Shown in pieces: positions 8,463 through 17,787 of a stretch of 64,000 bases of DNA. Below the pieces are notes generated by a model. That model saw only the letters and a list, made by a program, of their open reading frames with translations. It ran no database searches and was not told the origin of the DNA. The stretch covers positions 976,001 to 1,040,000 of the forward strand of contig AUYT01000001.1 of the NCBI GenBank assembly GCA_000447245.1. Reading direction: 5' to 3'. The position numbers and the translations under genes are program-made. The first letter of the stretch is position 1, and each line of letters begins with the position of its first letter. The DNA comes from a candidate division Zixibacteria bacterium RBG-1 (lineage in GTDB: Bacteria > Zixibacteria > MSB-5A5 > DSPP01 > RBG-1).

Positions 8463-10706
8463 ATGAAAATAAAGATTGGATTACCGGAAAAGCATAAGAG
8501 CGAAATTTTGGGGGTTTTGTTAATTGCGGTCTCCTTTCTGGTTTTAGTATCCCTCTTGACTTATAATACCGAGCATGACTTAGAGATTTTAAAGCAGTTG
8601 GGTTCGGCCAGCGGTTTTTTCCAGGCTCTTCGTTCCAGCGTGGAGAACCAGGCCGGCATTTTCGGGGCCATCATCTCTTTTATTTTATTTTTGATTTTTG
8701 GATATGCCTCGGTTCTGCTTCCCATCTACGGAATTTTATGGGGTAGCAAATTGTTATTCAAACTTTCGGTCAGCCGATTTTTGGCCAATATTCTATTTCT
8801 GTTCCTGTTTCTGATGCTTTTGGGGTTGGTCTTGAATCTTTCGGAAATTTCCCGGGGAAACGGTTTTCAACCCACTCAGCTGACCTTAGGGGGGTGGGTT
8901 TCGTATTTATTTGGCAAGATATCCGTGAAAATTTTCGGCTTGACCGGAGCTTATACTTTGGGGATAACTTTGCTGATTCTGGTGGCATTTGTGGCTTCTC
9001 CGGTTAAAATTTCAGATTTGTGGAGTTATCTAAAATCTCTGAGGTCCAGATTAGCTTTGAAATGGCAGACCTGGCAGGAAAATAAAAAAGATAAAGAGGC
9101 CGTAAAACGCCGGATATTAAGAAAAATATACAAAGTAGAAGATTCTGTAAGTACCTCTCCGGCATACGGGACAAAATCCAGCCATTCAATTTATCCTGAT
9201 ACCGATGTGGAGGCCGGGGGCGAGGCCGGATTTAAATCAACTTTAAAATTTGTGCGGGGTAAAGAAGGGGAATTTGTTTTTCCGAATCTGGATTTATTGG
9301 ATGACGCACCCTCCTCCAAGCCCACCGTTTCACAGGATGAATTGAATCAGACCGCTCGGGCCTTGAATGAGACCTTAGCCACTTTCGGCATTGACATAGA
9401 AGAAGACCGGATTGAGAAACATCCCGGTCCGGTCATAACCCGCTTTGAATTTAAGCCGGTCGCAGGGATTAAAGTCAATCAGGTGGTTTCCTTAGCGGAT
9501 GATTTGGCTTTAGCATTACAAGCCAAAAGAATCAGAATCGTGGCCCCTATTCCGGGGAAAGCCGCTATCGGAGTGGAAATCCCCAATCGTAATCCCCAGA
9601 AGGTCTATTTAAAAGAGATACTTTCTTCCAATCATTACAGAGAATCCAAGCAGCGCTTAGCTCTGGCTCTGGGTAAAACTATCTCCGGAGAACCTTTCAT
9701 TGCCGATTTGGCTAAAATGCCCCATCTTTTGATTGCCGGCTCGACCGGCTCCGGAAAATCAGTCTGTCTGAACGTAATCATCACCAGTCTCCTTTACCGC
9801 CTGCACCCGGAGGAGATAAGATTTATCTTCATCGACCCCAAGATGCTGGAGCTTTCGATCTACGACGGAATACCCCATCTGGAAAAACCGGTGGTAACCA
9901 GCTCCAAAATAGCGGAAAAGATTTTAAACGACATCGTCCTGGAGATGGAAAACCGCTACCGTAAATTAGCCCGAGCCGGAGTGAGAAATATTGAAGATTT
10001 CAATTTGAAGAGAAAAGAACTTTTACCCTATGTAATAATTATAGTGGATGAATTGGCAGATTTGATGATGTCCGGCTCCACCCGCACCGAAGCTTTAATT
10101 ACCCGTCTAGCCCAGATGGCTAGAGCGGTCGGTATTCACCTTATTTTAGCCACCCAGAGACCGTCGGTGGATGTCATTACCGGTTTAATCAAAGCCAATT
10201 TTTCCTCCCGGGTTGCTTTCCAGGTCGCCTCTAAAATCGACTCTCGTACTATTTTAGATGGCAATGGGGCTGAAAAACTTTTGGGTTCAGGGGATATGTT
10301 ATTTTTGTCGACCGGACATCCGGAGCCCCAAAGAATCCACGGTGCCTTCATCTCCGGTGAAGAAACTCAAAGAATGGTCGAGTTTTTGAAATCCCAAAAC
10401 TACCTGCCGGCCCCGATTGAAGCTCTAAATAAAGAAGAGACCACAGAATCATTGTCCGGAGAACAAAGCGAAGATGATGATTTATTTCATCAGGCGGCCG
10501 AAGTGGTAATCAGGCATAAGCAGGGCTCCGTATCATTATTACAGAGAAAATTAGGTATTGGCTACCAGAGAGCGGCCCGTTTAATCGACCAGCTGGAAGA
10601 AGCCGGGGTGGTGGGGGCCTACGATGGCTCCAAAGCCAGAGAGGTGCTGGTAGATAAAGTAGATGCGATAAAGAACAAAGTTTCCAAAAGAAATCCCAAT
10701 TTATGA
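8463..10706 (+). CDS. ftsK: DNA translocase FtsK/SpoIIIE
   Basis: 747 residues. Four or five hydrophobic helices occupy about the first 185 residues, then a short linker, then the motor. Walker A GSTGSGKS is at about residues 426-433 and the Walker B region IIIVDELADLMM lies further on. The C-terminal winged-helix gamma domain (QRKLGIGYQRAARLIDQLE) recognises KOPS-type sequences in the family. The enzyme pumps chromosome DNA through the division septum and activates XerCD. The linker is short compared with E. coli FtsK. It overlaps the next gene by four bases (ATGA), so the two are probably co-translated. Confidence 0.95.
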   Translation: MKIKIGLPEKHKSEILGVLLIAVSFLVLVSLLTYNTEHDLEILKQLGSASGFFQALRSSVENQAGIFGAIISFILFLIFGYASVLLPIYGILWGSKLLFKLSVSRFLANILFLFLFLMLLGLVLNLSEISRGNGFQPTQLTLGGWVSYLFGKISVKIFGLTGAYTLGITLLILVAFVASPVKISDLWSYLKSLRSRLALKWQTWQENKKDKEAVKRRILRKIYKVEDSVSTSPAYGTKSSHSIYPDTDVEAGGEAGFKSTLKFVRGKEGEFVFPNLDLLDDAPSSKPTVSQDELNQTARALNETLATFGIDIEEDRIEKHPGPVITRFEFKPVAGIKVNQVVSLADDLALALQAKRIRIVAPIPGKAAIGVEIPNRNPQKVYLKEILSSNHYRESKQRLALALGKTISGEPFIADLAKMPHLLIAGSTGSGKSVCLNVIITSLLYRLHPEEIRFIFIDPKMLELSIYDGIPHLEKPVVTSSKIAEKILNDIVLEMENRYRKLARAGVRNIEDFNLKRKELLPYVIIIVDELADLMMSGSTRTEALITRLAQMARAVGIHLILATQRPSVDVITGLIKANFSSRVAFQVASKIDSRTILDGNGAEKLLGSGDMLFLSTGHPEPQRIHGAFISGEETQRMVEFLKSQNYLPAPIEALNKEETTESLSGEQSEDDDLFHQAAEVVIRHKQGSVSLLQRKLGIGYQRAARLIDQLEEAGVVGAYDGSKAREVLVDKVDAIKNKVSKRNPNL

Positions 10707-11383
10707 TTCTTCATTCTTCGATAAAATTTAAAAAATTGAAACCAAGAACACTCTTCATTTCATTGCTTATGTCGGCCCTTGGAATAGTAGCCTTGCAAGC
10801 CCAAACCTTAGCTGATATTACCCACAGCGTGGAATCGAAATACAGAAACTTGAAAAGCGTCAGTATGGTTTTCACCAAAGAGGTCAAATCCGGAAATTTT
10901 GATTCAAAAGAAAAGGGGAAAGGAAAAATCTGGCTGAAAAATTCCGATAAATTCAGAATAGATTCAGACCGTGAGCAGATAATTTCCGACGGAAAAATAG
11001 TCTGGATATATTCCAAAGAAAATAAACAGGTTACCAAAAATCGCAAAGAAAAAGTCAAAAACATTCTGGATTTTAGCCAACATTTCTCCGATTTTAACAG
11101 TAATTATAAAAGCACGCTAAAAGGAAAGGATAAAATCCTGGATTTACCCTGCCTGATTCTGGAGCTTACTCCTAAGAAAGAAAATGAATTTATCACCAAG
11201 CTCTTTTTGTGGGTGGAGAGCAAGACCTATCTAATCCGAAAAATCGAATATTCTGACATTAATGACAATCATATAAGTTTGCTTTTCAACCAGATCTCAC
11301 CTAACGCCAAAATCTCTGACAATAAGTTCAGTTTCCAGTTGCCCCAGGGAGTGGAATTGGTAGATTTGACCGATATTAAATAA
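10703..11383 (+). CDS. lolA: LolA-like outer-membrane lipoprotein carrier
   Basis: 226 residues. The start overlaps the ftsK stop by four bases. An N-terminal hydrophobic signal segment is followed by the family pattern of a half-barrel: SVSMVFTKEVKSG, GKIWLKNSDKFRIDSDREQIISDGKIVWIYSKENKQV, and LILELTPKKENEFITKLFLWVE. LolA carries lipoproteins across the periplasm to the outer membrane. The ftsK-lolA order is common in proteobacteria, which supports the call. No LolB is visible here. Confidence 0.85.
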   Translation: MILHSSIKFKKLKPRTLFISLLMSALGIVALQAQTLADITHSVESKYRNLKSVSMVFTKEVKSGNFDSKEKGKGKIWLKNSDKFRIDSDREQIISDGKIVWIYSKENKQVTKNRKEKVKNILDFSQHFSDFNSNYKSTLKGKDKILDLPCLILELTPKKENEFITKLFLWVESKTYLIRKIEYSDINDNHISLLFNQISPNAKISDNKFSFQLPQGVELVDLTDIK

Positions 11384-11464
11384 ACTTGCCATCATTTTAT
11401 CTGTCAAAATAATATTGAAAAAATCGAGATTAAAAGAGAATCCGGTAACTAAAGAGGTGCAGCT

Positions 11465-12127
11465 ATGTTGGGGATAAAATTTCAAAAAAAAGTGGGGATA
11501 ATGCTTTCCCATCCCGTCTCTCTTATTTTTCTTCTCATCTATTTGATTCAGACCGGAGCTTTGGCCTATTTGCTGGTGGAAAAATTCAACAAAGAAAATC
11601 TGATCAAACAACAGGAAAAAAGAATCCAGGAGTTGGAAGAGAAGTTAAAAATCTTCAAGATCATAGAAGATTTTCAGGTGGGCTTAAGAACCGATGAAAT
11701 CGGGGAGCTGACCCGGGTCGTCACCAGAGAAAGCGAAAAATACAACTACGACCCCCTTTTAATCATTGCCCTGATTCAAACCGAAAGCTCCTTTAAGAGA
11801 AACCAGCAATCCCACTTGGGAGCCATGGGTTTGATGCAGCTCCGGCCCTTCGTGGGATATGACGTAGCCAAACGAAGAGGATTAAACTGGAGCGGGAAGC
11901 TGTCCTTGTTTGATACGGATTTCAACATCCAGCTGGGCTCTTTATATTTATTCGAGCTGATTCTGAAATTCCAGGACGTAAAAAAAGCCATCATTGCCTA
12001 CAACTTCGGCGAAAATGCCTTGAGGCTGCGAATGAAAGAAGGGGGAGATTTGCCCAAGATATTTTTATCCCGGGTGGTGAAACATTATAAAAAACTGAAA
12101 GAAAAATATGCCAAGATTACTGTTTAG
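11465..12127 (+). CDS. Membrane-anchored SLT-type lytic transglycosylase
   Basis: 220 residues. One N-terminal transmembrane helix (about residues 19-38) and a short coiled coil are followed by a transglycosylase SLT domain. The catalytic glutamate is E107 in IQTESSF; the GAMGLMQL motif and the AIIAYNFGENAL segment are typical of the family. It cleaves glycan strands of murein in the periplasm to give anhydro ends. An AGAGG site precedes ATG 11465. It overlaps the BamD-like gene by 20 bases. Confidence 0.88.
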   Translation: MLGIKFQKKVGIMLSHPVSLIFLLIYLIQTGALAYLLVEKFNKENLIKQQEKRIQELEEKLKIFKIIEDFQVGLRTDEIGELTRVVTRESEKYNYDPLLIIALIQTESSFKRNQQSHLGAMGLMQLRPFVGYDVAKRRGLNWSGKLSLFDTDFNIQLGSLYLFELILKFQDVKKAIIAYNFGENALRLRMKEGGDLPKIFLSRVVKHYKKLKEKYAKITV

Positions 12128-12899
12128 AGAAAGGGCCGTAAAGTTTCCGTTAGTTTACTCCGTCCTTCTGGCAATCTTTTTGGGACTCTGGGCTGGCTGC
12201 GGGGGAAAAGCGGTCCGTCCGGTTCTGCCCTTACAAGAGCAGTTTACCTTGGCCAAAAAACATTACGACCAGAAAAAATACAGACAGGCCATAGAAGAAT
12301 TTCAAAAACTGATTTTCAACTATCCCGGAGCGACCGTAGTGGATACCGCCATATATTATTTAGCTAATTCATATTTTAATCAGGAGGATTATGCCACGGC
12401 GGCCGGTGAATTTAAAAAGATTGTATCAAATTATCCCAACAGCACCTGGTTGGACGAAGCCGCCTTTATGGTGGCCCTAAGTGATATGAAACAGTCCGCC
12501 CCGGCCGAATTAGACCAGCAGTTTACCCTGCTGGCTTTGGATGAATTCAATGAATTCGTAGAGACCTACCCGAACAGCCCTTTGATCCCGGAAGCCCGGA
12601 AAAAAATTCTGGAATTGAGAAATAAGTTGGCCAAAAAAACTTATAAAAATGGATACTTATATCTTAGAACCAAAGATTATCCGGCCGCTCTTTTGTACTT
12701 CAAAGAGGTGTTGGATAATTATCCGGATACGGTCTGGGCCAAAGAGGCCCTGTTCCAGATAGCCGAAACCAACCGCCTGCAAAACAAGATTCCGGAAGCC
12801 CTGGAAGTGTACAAGAGATTTGTAGAGCTTTATCCCCATGACAAGCTAGCAGCCAAATGCAAAGAGAAGATCGCCGAGCTGGAAAATAAAAAATCTTAG
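12108..12899 (+). CDS. BamD/YbgF-like TPR lipoprotein
   Basis: 263 residues. A hydrophobic N-terminus ends in LWAGC, a slightly unusual lipobox with C31 as the likely acylated residue. The rest is tetratricopeptide repeats of the BamD type (YRQAIEEFQKLIFNYPGATVVDTAIYYLANSY; DYPAALLYFKEVLDNYPDTVWAKEALFQIAE). It probably works at the outer membrane, in assembly of beta-barrel proteins (BamD) or in the Tol-Pal system (CpoB). It lies two bases before nadD, in one operon from ftsK to nadD. Confidence 0.8.
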   Translation: MPRLLFRERAVKFPLVYSVLLAIFLGLWAGCGGKAVRPVLPLQEQFTLAKKHYDQKKYRQAIEEFQKLIFNYPGATVVDTAIYYLANSYFNQEDYATAAGEFKKIVSNYPNSTWLDEAAFMVALSDMKQSAPAELDQQFTLLALDEFNEFVETYPNSPLIPEARKKILELRNKLAKKTYKNGYLYLRTKDYPAALLYFKEVLDNYPDTVWAKEALFQIAETNRLQNKIPEALEVYKRFVELYPHDKLAAKCKEKIAELENKKS

Positions 12900-12900
12900 C

Positions 12901-13482
12901 ATGCCCAAAAAGATTGGAATCTTCGGGGGGACTTTTGACCCGCCCCACCTGGGGCATTTAATAGTAGCCCAAGAGGTTCGAGATAAACTGAAATTAGACC
13001 GGATTTTTTTTATCCCAGCAAGTCTTCCCCCCCATAAAAAAAAAGTTAGAATCTCGGAAGCTTTTCACCGCTTGCGAATGGTTCAGTTAGCCACCCAAGA
13101 CAACCCCAATTTTAAGGTTTTGGACCTGGAATTAAAAAGAGAGGGACATTCCTACACGGTTGACACTCTAAAAGCTCTTAGAAAAAGATACCCTCAAGCC
13201 CAATTTTTTCTAATCTTAGGATTGGATAACTTGAATCATATCCATACCTGGAAAAAGCCGGAGGAGATTTTCAAATTATCCAAAGTGGTTTTTATCACCC
13301 GTCCAGGTACTACTTTAAATAAAACCAGTAAGTGGCTAAACTATAGCAGGTTACTTGATGTAAAAGAGATTGATATTTCTTCTACTGACATCCGTGAAAG
13401 AATAAAGAAGGATAAGCCCATAAAATATCTGGTGCCTGAAAAAGTCCTGCAATATATCCAAAGGCACAATTTGTATAAATAA
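12901..13482 (+). CDS. nadD: Nicotinate-nucleotide adenylyltransferase
   Basis: 193 residues, the usual size. The nucleotidyltransferase motif GGTFDPPHLGHL sits near the N-terminus and ISSTDIRERI near the C-terminus, both diagnostic of NadD. It joins nicotinate mononucleotide to ATP to make deamido-NAD in the cytoplasm. It starts two bases after the BamD-like gene. The 120-base spacer that follows shows only the polA promoter. Confidence 0.93.
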   Translation: MPKKIGIFGGTFDPPHLGHLIVAQEVRDKLKLDRIFFIPASLPPHKKKVRISEAFHRLRMVQLATQDNPNFKVLDLELKREGHSYTVDTLKALRKRYPQAQFFLILGLDNLNHIHTWKKPEEIFKLSKVVFITRPGTTLNKTSKWLNYSRLLDVKEIDISSTDIRERIKKDKPIKYLVPEKVLQYIQRHNLYK

Positions 13483-13567
13483 AAGATTGATTTTTTGAAC
13501 CTGTTTTGTGGCGCTCGGCCTTTAGCGTTTCCTTTGTCTCTCAGGTTCTGAGACCGCTAAATTTACT

Positions 13568-13595
13568 TTGTTTTTCCCCCCAAATTTTCTATTAT
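13568..13595 (+). promoter_or_regulatory. Promoter of polA, start codon at the predicted TSS
   Basis: TTGTTT at 13568-13573 and TATTAT at 13590-13595 are 16 bases apart. The ATG at 13603 is about seven bases past the -10 box, where transcription should begin, so the mRNA may be leaderless. No Shine-Dalgarno sequence is present. Confidence 0.5.
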
Positions 13596-13602
13596 AAACA
13601 GT

Positions 13603-16305
13603 ATGGTAAAAAAGAAGCGCTTATTTTTAATTGACGGTTCGGCTCTGGCTTACCGCTCTTATTTTGCTTTTATCCGTAATCCGCTGATAAATTCCAAAGG
13701 GGTCAACACCAGTGCAGTGTTTGGCTTCACCAATTCGCTTTTAAAAATTCTGAAAGAGGAAAAGCCGGATTACTTAGCCATTATTTTTGATACAGCTGCT
13801 CCTACCTTTAGACATGAACTTTACAAAGAATATAAATCGACCCGCAGCAAAATGCCTGACGATATGGCTAGCCAGCTTCCTCATATTTATGAGGTGGTGG
13901 AAGCTATGAAATTGCCCATTTTGGAGCTGGAAGGATTTGAGGCGGATGATCTAATGGGGACTTTGGCTAAGAAAGCTGAAAAGAATGGGTTGGAAACGGT
14001 CTTGGTCACAGGTGATAAGGATTTTTTGCAGCTAGTGGATAAGGATATTTTAGTTTTAAATCCTCGTAAAGCCGGAGAGGAAATGGAGCTTTTGGATGAA
14101 GAAAAAGTGAAGGATAAATTTGGTGTTTCTCCCTCACAATTCACCGACGTCTTGGCTCTGATGGGGGACACATCGGATAACGTTCCGGGTGTTCCGGGCA
14201 TCGGTGAGAAAACAGCTCTGGAGCTGGTAGAGAAATTCAAAAACCTGGAAAATCTTCTGGAGAATTTAGCGGAAGTGGAGAAAAAGAAACTAAGAGAAAA
14301 TATAGAGTTTAATGCCGACCAAGCCCGTTTGTCTAAACGGTTGGTGACCATCGATACCAATGTTCCCTGCGAATTGGATTTAGAAAAGTTTCAAATCAAA
14401 GATTATATCACTCCCCGGGTCAAAGAGATTTTTAAAGAATTGGAGTTCACTTCTCTTTTGGGGCAGGTTTCAGTAAAAGAGTTGGAAGAAACGGTCAAAT
14501 ATAAAACTGTGGAATCTTTGGATAAACTTACAGATTTGATTTCAGAGCTTGAAAAAGCTGGTGAGTTTGCTATAGATACTGAAACCTCCAGTATTTCTGT
14601 CGTGGGGACTGGTATGGTAGGAATCTCAATTTCCAAAGCCAAAGGGGAGGCGGTTTATATCCCGGTCGGTCACACCGGCTTAGAGAGCAAAAAGAATTTA
14701 GAGCTGAAAAAAGTTTTGGCAAGTTTAAAACCGATTCTGGAAGATGAAAAGATTAAAAAAATCGGGCAGAATGCTAAATTTGATGTGATGGTTTTCAAGC
14801 AATCCGGGATTGAAGTTAAGGGAATTTCTTTTGACCCTATGATTGCCTCATATCTGCTCAACCCTTCCATCCGCCAGCATAACTTAGATAGTTTGGCTTT
14901 GAAATATTTGGACCATAAGATGATTCCGATTGAAGATTTAATCGGCTCTGGCAAAAAACAAAAATCATTTGCCGAGGTTCTCATAGATAAAGCTACCATT
15001 TATTCCGGTGAGGATGCCGATTTCACTTTTCGCTTAAAAGAAATTCTTTATCCCCAGCTGAAACAATTAGAATTGGAGAAACTTTTTTATGAAGTGGAAA
15101 TTCCGCTCGTTTATGTTTTAGCAGAAATGGAATTAGCCGGAGTGAATATTGATTTAAAAATTCTAAAAGATGTCTCAAAATATTTGGAAAAAGAGATTGA
15201 TAAGTATACCAAAGAGATTTTTGAAATGGCTGGTAAGGAATTCAATTTGAATTCTCCCCAGCAGTTGGCGAAAGTTCTATTCGAAGATTTGAAATTAAAA
15301 CCGCTTCGCAGAACCACCAAGAAAACTCATCAGTCCACAGACATTCAGGTTTTGGAGGAGTTAGCCAAAGTTCACCCTTTGCCCAAGGCGTTACTGGAAT
15401 ATAGGCAGTTGGCTAAATTGAAATCTACTTATGTAGATGCTTTGCCAGAATTAATAAATAGAAAAACCGGCAGAATTCATACTTCGTTCAATCAAACTGT
15501 GGCTGCTACTGGACGGCTTTCTTCTTCTGGCCCCAATTTACAAAATATTCCGATTCGAACTGAGATTGGTCAGAAAATCAGAAAGGCATTTGTGCCGGGA
15601 AGCAAAGATTTTTTACTTGTGTCAGCTGATTATTCCCAGATTGAATTAAGAATTTTAGCCCATTTTTCAGAAGATCCTACCATGATAAATTCCTTTCTAA
15701 AAGATGAAGATATTCACAGCCGGACCGCGTCCGAAGTTTTTGGAGTTTCTCCCCAAGATGTAACTCCAGAGCAGAGAAGACAAGCTAAAATCGCCAATTT
15801 CTCTGTAATTTACGGGGTCTCGGCTTATGGTTTATCTCAACAGACAGATATGACCGTAGAAGAAGCGGATATGTTTATTAAAATTTATTTTAAGCGGTAT
15901 CCTAAAGTAGCAGAGTATATTGATAATATAATCGAGAAGGCCAAGAAAGATGGATATGTTACTACGATGTTGGGAAGAAGAAGATATATTCCGGAAATAA
16001 ATTCTGAAAATAGACAGGCAAGAGAATTTGCGGAGAGAATTGCTCTAAATACTCCAATTCAGGGGACGGCGGCAGATTTGATTAAGATAGTGATGATTGA
16101 AATTAGCGAGGAAATGACTCGTAAACAGTGCCAGTCAAAAATGATTTTACAGGTACATGATGAATTGGTGTTTGAAGCCCAAAAATCGGAATTGGATTGG
16201 TTGAAAAAGATGGTTAAAGATAAGATGGAGAACTCTTTGAAATTGAAAGTTCCTATTAAAGTGGAGATTGGGGTAGGAGAGAATTGGTTGGAGTTGGAAT
16301 ATTAG
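13603..16305 (+). CDS. polA: DNA polymerase I
   Basis: 900 residues with three domains in order. First is the 5' nuclease (FEADDLMGTL; the GDTSDNVPGVPGIGEKTA helix-hairpin-helix). Then the 3'-5' exonuclease, with DTE at residues 325-327 intact. Last is the polymerase domain, with motif A DYSQIELRILAH (D676) and motif C VHDE (H852-D853-E854). It fills gaps and removes RNA primers in replication and repair. All catalytic acids I could check are present, so proofreading looks active. Confidence 0.97.
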   Translation: MVKKKRLFLIDGSALAYRSYFAFIRNPLINSKGVNTSAVFGFTNSLLKILKEEKPDYLAIIFDTAAPTFRHELYKEYKSTRSKMPDDMASQLPHIYEVVEAMKLPILELEGFEADDLMGTLAKKAEKNGLETVLVTGDKDFLQLVDKDILVLNPRKAGEEMELLDEEKVKDKFGVSPSQFTDVLALMGDTSDNVPGVPGIGEKTALELVEKFKNLENLLENLAEVEKKKLRENIEFNADQARLSKRLVTIDTNVPCELDLEKFQIKDYITPRVKEIFKELEFTSLLGQVSVKELEETVKYKTVESLDKLTDLISELEKAGEFAIDTETSSISVVGTGMVGISISKAKGEAVYIPVGHTGLESKKNLELKKVLASLKPILEDEKIKKIGQNAKFDVMVFKQSGIEVKGISFDPMIASYLLNPSIRQHNLDSLALKYLDHKMIPIEDLIGSGKKQKSFAEVLIDKATIYSGEDADFTFRLKEILYPQLKQLELEKLFYEVEIPLVYVLAEMELAGVNIDLKILKDVSKYLEKEIDKYTKEIFEMAGKEFNLNSPQQLAKVLFEDLKLKPLRRTTKKTHQSTDIQVLEELAKVHPLPKALLEYRQLAKLKSTYVDALPELINRKTGRIHTSFNQTVAATGRLSSSGPNLQNIPIRTEIGQKIRKAFVPGSKDFLLVSADYSQIELRILAHFSEDPTMINSFLKDEDIHSRTASEVFGVSPQDVTPEQRRQAKIANFSVIYGVSAYGLSQQTDMTVEEADMFIKIYFKRYPKVAEYIDNIIEKAKKDGYVTTMLGRRRYIPEINSENRQAREFAERIALNTPIQGTAADLIKIVMIEISEEMTRKQCQSKMILQVHDELVFEAQKSELDWLKKMVKDKMENSLKLKVPIKVEIGVGENWLELEY

Positions 16306-16307
16306 AT

Positions 16308-17150
16308 ATGGACGACGAAAAACAACTTTCAACCTTTGACATTTATTTTACTTTTCTGGAAAAAATAGGAGGCATTTATGACAGGTTGCTAGGTCGCTTT
16401 GATTCCAAAGGGGCTGCCTTAACTTCATTCAGCGAGAGTGAAAAGGTTTTTTGTGCCGTTTGCGCTAGAATCTATAAAACTGCGTGTGCCCTTAAGATAT
16501 TATGTAAGGAAGGCAAGACTGAAGACAGTGAACCGATTCTTAGAGTTTTACAGGAAGACATAATTTCTATCCTATGGGTTATGCAAACAGATTCTGCGAA
16601 TAGACTAAATGACATTAAAGCTAGAGAAAAATTTTTTGCATATAATCAATTGGAAAGGTATAAAGAACATTTACAAGGATTACAGAAAAAAAAGTTCACA
16701 AAAAGGAGAGACCGTGAAATAAAACGAGTTCAAAAGATTGTAACTAAATTTCAACCTCAAATTACTAATCTATTAATTAAATACAAAAAATACAATTTAA
16801 AATCTTCCAGAGACGTTCAATGGTCTGGGTTCCCAATAACTCCAACTCTCAGACAGATGGCTGAGATTGTGGGCTTGAAATTAGATCATTTAATTTCATA
16901 TTGGATTTCTTCTACTTACGTTCACTTTAGTCTTCAAAAATTGACCCATTATCTTAAACATTCAGATAAAGGTCTTGAATTTGTGATTACTCCAAATTAT
17001 AAATTGATTCCAGATATTTTAATTCCTTTAGTTCACTTAATGATAATTTTCGCTCAATCTTTCAACAAATATTTTGGCCTAAGATTCAATAATGAGATAA
17101 AGACCTTTAGGCGGGAGTTTTATACCTCCTTAAAGCAAAAAAGAAAATGA
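16308..17150 (+). CDS. Unknown helical protein, DUF5677-like
   Basis: 280 residues from ATG 16308, three bases after the polA stop. It is mostly alpha-helical. A central pattern (PILRVLQEDIISILWVMQTDS... REKFFAYNQLERYKEHL) resembles the DUF5677 family of uncharacterised proteins, in my recollection. There is no signal peptide or clear membrane helix. Codon use is more AT-rich than polA. The stop overlaps the coaE start by four bases, so it is likely to be co-expressed. It splits an otherwise ordinary polA-coaE pair, which suggests a later insertion. Function unknown. Confidence 0.6.
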   Translation: MDDEKQLSTFDIYFTFLEKIGGIYDRLLGRFDSKGAALTSFSESEKVFCAVCARIYKTACALKILCKEGKTEDSEPILRVLQEDIISILWVMQTDSANRLNDIKAREKFFAYNQLERYKEHLQGLQKKKFTKRRDREIKRVQKIVTKFQPQITNLLIKYKKYNLKSSRDVQWSGFPITPTLRQMAEIVGLKLDHLISYWISSTYVHFSLQKLTHYLKHSDKGLEFVITPNYKLIPDILIPLVHLMIIFAQSFNKYFGLRFNNEIKTFRREFYTSLKQKRK

Positions 17151-17743
17151 TAGTTGGTATAACCGGCGGTATTGCATCTGGAAAAACGGAGGTGGCTAAA
17201 GTTTTCCAGAAAAACGGTGCTTTAGTTATTTCGGGTGACGTGATTGGTAAAGAGGTGGTAGAAAAAAACACAGCTGTTTTGAAAAAATTGGTTCAAACTT
17301 TTGCGAAAGAGATTTTAAATTCTAAAGGGAAATTGAATCGTAAAAAATTGGGGGCAATTGCCTTCGCCAGTGAAAAGAATAAGCAAAAATTAAATCAGAT
17401 TGTGCATCCGTATTTATTAAGGGAGTTAAGACACAGAATCACGAAGTTTCGAAAGGCACGAAAATCACGAAAAATTTTGGTGGTTGATGCGGCTTTGATA
17501 GTAGAGTGGAAACTGTATAAAGAGTTGGATAAATTAATTCTGGTCACTTCCCCTGCAGAAAAGAGATTGCAAAGATTGAAAAATCTGGGTTTCTCGCAAA
17601 AAGAAGCACAAGACAGAATTGGGAGACAGGTAACTGATAGTCGTAGAAGGAGATATTCAGATTTTATTATTTCAAATGATGGCAGCTTAAAACAGCTTAA
17701 AGATAAAGCCCAAGTGCTATGGAGAGAGGTGGTATCTGGCTAA
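17147..17743 (+). CDS. coaE: Dephospho-CoA kinase
   Basis: 198 residues. P-loop GGIASGKT ends at T14; the HPYLLREL and VVDAALIVEW segments are typical of CoaE. It phosphorylates dephospho-CoA, the last step of coenzyme A synthesis. It overlaps the upstream unknown gene by ATGA. The segment coding RITKFRKARKSRK (about 17440-17475) is made of CACGAA-type repeats like those at 4407-4450. They keep the frame open and fall in a surface linker. Confidence 0.93.
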   Translation: MIVGITGGIASGKTEVAKVFQKNGALVISGDVIGKEVVEKNTAVLKKLVQTFAKEILNSKGKLNRKKLGAIAFASEKNKQKLNQIVHPYLLRELRHRITKFRKARKSRKILVVDAALIVEWKLYKELDKLILVTSPAEKRLQRLKNLGFSQKEAQDRIGRQVTDSRRRRYSDFIISNDGSLKQLKDKAQVLWREVVSG

Positions 17744-17753
17744 ATTAATTTAT

Positions 17754-17781
17754 TTGACAATCGCTTTACAATCCTTATATT
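17754..17781 (+). promoter_or_regulatory. Promoter of split transketolase, apparently leaderless
   Basis: TTGACA at 17754-17759 and TATATT at 17776-17781 with a 16-base spacer. The ATG at 17788 falls at the expected transcription start, and there is no Shine-Dalgarno sequence. Confidence 0.65.
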
Positions 17782-17787
17782 TAAAGT

